Below, piece by piece: positions 60,981 to 64,000 of a DNA stretch of 64,000 bases. The DNA is from Phoronis australis (taxonomy: Eukaryota > Phoronida > Phoronidae). The notes under the pieces are model-generated. The model was not told the DNA's origin. It ran no database searches and worked only from the letters and a program-made list of their open reading frames with translations. A program made the translations under genes and the position numbers. The stretch's first letter is position 1. The number at the start of each line of letters is the position of its first letter. The DNA lies in the NCBI GenBank assembly GCA_002633005.1, contig NMRA01000564.1, positions 89,438 through 153,437 on the forward strand, in the 5' to 3' direction.

Positions 60981-63926
60981 TTATGTTTGCTTCTCCAATT
61001 TCACGGCGCATTCGCAACAAAGCAGTTTGAACCTGAGTTCAACTGGAAAGGGCATAGCGAGCTTCTTCGCGGAAAGTGTTCGACATTGTGCCGGCACCAC
61101 GACTTCATAGGGTTTGTTGACACATCGGCCCCTCATGTTGCACGCGTAGTTGAGGCATGGGCGACTGAAAAGAGAGAATAGATCGAGGATTGTTTATTAC
61201 GTCGGATTTCGTAAGCAGGTGAAATCTCTTGAGGGTTGTTGACGGTTACAGAGCATCGTTCAGATTCTACATTGCGACACACAATTAAGATCCCGTTGTA
61301 ATTTTCTTTTTCAAGGGACAAGGGCCCACCTACTGTCCGTGCAATAGCTCGTGAAGGACTCAGAAAATTGACTTAGGTAAGACGATACTCTTAAATTTCA
61401 TTTAATTTTAACATAAAACTTAAATTTTTCACAAGTTCGTTTCAGGAAAGTGAACTTAAGTTTGACCTAAGTTTTTGACTTGAGTTTTGTCTAAATTTTG
61501 ACTAACTTATCTAATGCGGAAATTTCAAAGTTTGGAAGCTGAGACAAATCTTAGACTTAAGTAAAAAATGAACTTAAGTCAGTTTCAAGGAAAGGGACCT
61601 AGTACGTTAGCCGCTACACTACGAGGTCTGTGCTTCTGTAGAATTTCCGTGTAACCATTTTGGTTTGACCTAAGTTTTTGACTTGAGTTTTGTTTAAATT
61701 TTGACTAACTTATCTAATGCGGAAATTTCAAAGTTTGGAAGCTGAGACAAATCTTAGACTTAAGTAAAAAATGAACTTAAGTCAGTTTCAAGGAAAGGGA
61801 CCTAGTACGTTAGCCGCTACACTATGAGGTCTGTGCTTCTGTAGAATTTCCATGTAACCATTTTGGTTTTATAACTTGTTCATACATACTGAGGTGGGCC
61901 AAATCTGTTTGGGAGACTTAAAGGCCATTGTTTTGCAGTTGAAGATTTGACTTGGGATATACTTATTCATTATTAATCCGTAGTTGGTTTAGCGGGTGTT
62001 TCAGTCTGCCTCAGGGTGTTTAGTTTCTTCGACAACAATAAAAATTTTTGATATCAACATCGTGTTTTGCCTGGCCCAACCTGTTGTACTACATATATCG
62101 GTTTGATTTTTTTTGTTTGTAACTGAAACCATAAATCAAATTTTACAATTTATTTCCAACGTTTGCATGTGCGTGTCCAACAATAAGCAGTCCGAACTCA
62201 ACTTACGTCAGTACTGAAGTAGAACAGAAAACCAGAACGTTTACCTGCAGTTTGATTTCAGAGGTATTACCTCTGGACAGGCGGCAACGAGGAGTACTGA
62301 CGTGTTGATGTGATTGCAACAATACAACTAGAATTCAATATTAAAAATCTTTCCATGCAGCTCGTAAACGGCGGTGCTACGATTAACAGGTTATTAAGCA
62401 ATCTCTGCTAAAGGATAAAAATTCTGGCAATATTTACCGTAAATTATCAACTTAACTTTGTGCAACTGAAAAATGATGAATGCTGCTGCATAAGTCTTGT
62501 TACTATGGTAAGACGGTTTTTTAGTAACCGTTGCTTAGGAACTGTCGCTCCCAGTTAAAAATCGCCAGCATAGTCTAAAGTACCAATATGCCAAGTTTCG
62601 TGCTTTTGTCACAATTAGAGCAATTTTACCCCTTTTGCACCTTACCTTGCATCCAGACTATCCAATCGTGCCTATACTGTTAATTTAAATCGTTCTGATG
62701 ACCAAATTTGATTGCGACACTCGAAACGCATTCCGACATACTTACTCAGGCTCGATGCAGTGCCAGCTGATGAGTTCTTTGTCCTCAGTGAAGTAACAGT
62801 TATTATAGTTACCGCTGGTGTGGGGACCGACAGGAATGATTTCTTGCTTAACCTTGCAGTTGTTACATGCGCATATGCTGGGATGCATGTCTTGACCAGA
62901 GCAAGCAACGACAAGGCATAGTGCAGCGATGAATGTCTGTAATAACAATATTTAACTTTTTTCATAAATGCTTGCATTTATCGGGAATTTCCTAAAAGAA
63001 GCCCACCCAAACGTACGTCCACGGGCGTACCTTTGAATTTTTTTCCAAAAATATGTTCATGGGCGTATTTTCGGTATCTTCGTATCTTCGGATAGAAAAT
63101 ACGCCCGGACGTATATTCGCTTTTAATTGACGTTACTTTTCGAAATGTCGTTTTCTGCATAGCCGATCATTTCGAAAATTCCGGGTACTAAAGTTACATT
63201 CGCACTGGCAACTTTAAACGTTTTGGCTAAATCGTGTAATCTGAAAACGCCTTAGCAATAAAGGCGAAACGTTGTTTTTTATCTGCGCTATATAGTTTTT
63301 CGTTGCAACCGCCTAAACAGAGACACATCAGCCAAAAAAATGTTCATGCGTTACCGAAGAGCCACCTTTAGATTAAATTGGTGATTGTCATCCTCGTGAA
63401 AACGACTTGAATTTAGTCGTTGCAAGATTTGAGCTTTGCGCTTTTTAAAATGACTTTTTAACTACTGTATATTTCGATGTTTTCTGATCAAAAAACAATC
63501 TGTCAACTGCTCGTCACTTTGTCAATTTTTCTGCTAGAAGGCAAAGCACGTCTCTTTATTTGGTATGGCGAGACATAGACGTAGTACAGTTCCCTTATAT
63601 GGAAAATATGACTTTCGACCGTTGCTGTAAAAAATCTATGGCAATTTCAAGCAATTGATGCAAGTCCTCACAGACTGTTTAAAATTAGTTATAAAAGTAT
63701 AGTAGTATTCAACTTTATTCTGAAATGCACTTGGAATTATTTTTGGAAATTGATTGCTCCACTGGCTTGCTGTGCTCCTCGGATTCAGAGTGTGAACACA
63801 CGTGATAATCTGCCGCTAAAGGCAACACAATCGAAATATAGCAAACCAATAACAAAAGCTTTTAGACGTTCATCGCAAAATACGGTGACTGAAAAGCTTT
63901 CAGTCTATATTTACCTGCATCTCCAT
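60981..63926 (-). CDS. small secreted 12-cysteine protein, paralog C
   Basis: Exons 63915-63926 (MEMQ), 62746-62936 and 60981-61164 on the minus strand, phases 0 and 2, 128 residues. The first exon again encodes exactly four residues, and the middle exon is again 191 bases. Signal peptide MEMQTFIAALCLVVACSG. Twelve cysteines in the same order: CACNNC, NNC, WHC, PC, AC, RC, QC, CCEC. It is the most divergent of the three. The first-exon choice rests on phase, a donor (GTAAATATAG) and position. Intron 2 holds the 203-bp tandem duplication; intron 1 holds a dispersed repeat copy. Family unrecognised. Confidence 0.82.
61464..61869. repeat. 203-bp tandem duplication (gene C intron 2)
   Basis: Two head-to-tail copies (61464-61666 and 61667-61869) differing at only a few bases, so recent. 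The unit is rich in CTTAAGT/ACTTAAG-like motifs and runs from GACCTAAGTTTTTGACTTGA to ACCATTTTGGTTT. Confidence 0.9.
63480..63757 (+). repeat. dispersed repeat, third copy (gene C intron 1)
   Basis: Matches the left part of 7820-8362, including GGCAAAGCACGTCTC and CTTATATGGAAAATATGA. Confidence 0.7.
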
Positions 63927-64000
63927 GTTTCTGGCTGTCTCTGACGAACTTTTGTCCTTCTGATGTGACTAACCAAAAATGACGTCGTTTCTGCAGGCAA

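Overview
The window is nuclear DNA from an animal. Genes have many short exons with GT-AG introns, gene density is low, overall base composition is AT-rich, and TIR-bounded transposon debris, tRNA-derived SINEs and tandem repeats are everywhere. A MET-like receptor kinase with lectin and IPT domains, P2X7-type 'ballast' domains and THAP fingers together suggest a marine invertebrate, probably a non-vertebrate deuterostome such as a lancelet or acorn worm. The species cannot be fixed from the sequence alone.

Layout. (1) 774-5786 (+): a complete five-exon mitochondrial nuclease EXOG gene, followed by a 512-bp TIR element in its 3' flank. (2) 10317-27176 (+): a complete 19-exon, 973-residue receptor tyrosine kinase. 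Its kinase is MET/RON-like, but its ectodomain is signal peptide, thrombospondin type 1 repeat, C-type lectin domain, EGF-like module and three IPT-like domains, with no Sema or PSI domain. (3) Three tandem minus-strand genes (30513-32539, 52949-56451, 60981-63926) encode small secreted 12-cysteine proteins of an unrecognised family. All share the same three-exon structure and intron phases. The first two lie in a diverged segmental duplication. (4) Between and inside these genes is a transposon-rich zone at 32.9-54.4 kb.

The most unusual content of that zone is three TTAA-flanked elements (32927-37644, 43854-45893, 48700-50351). Two carry a convergent pair of decayed genes, one with a THAP zinc finger and one with a P2X7-type cysteine-rich ballast domain. 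The third is a deletion derivative carrying remnants of both. The 4.7-kb copy can be defined to the base because the duplicated flank of the second cysteine-rich gene retains the corresponding empty site. The 2.0-kb copy is nested inside a dead non-LTR retrotransposon. TTAA targets, purine-purine ends and a THAP finger fit the Kolobok superfamily; the ballast-domain passenger is what I would follow up.

Other elements with defined ends are a 2.68-kb hAT-like element with 5-bp target duplications, its short relatives, a 599-bp long-TIR element with a perfect 11-bp target duplication, and several MITEs and foldbacks. All gene models were built by hand from splice sites, reading phase and protein similarity recalled from known families; no search was run.
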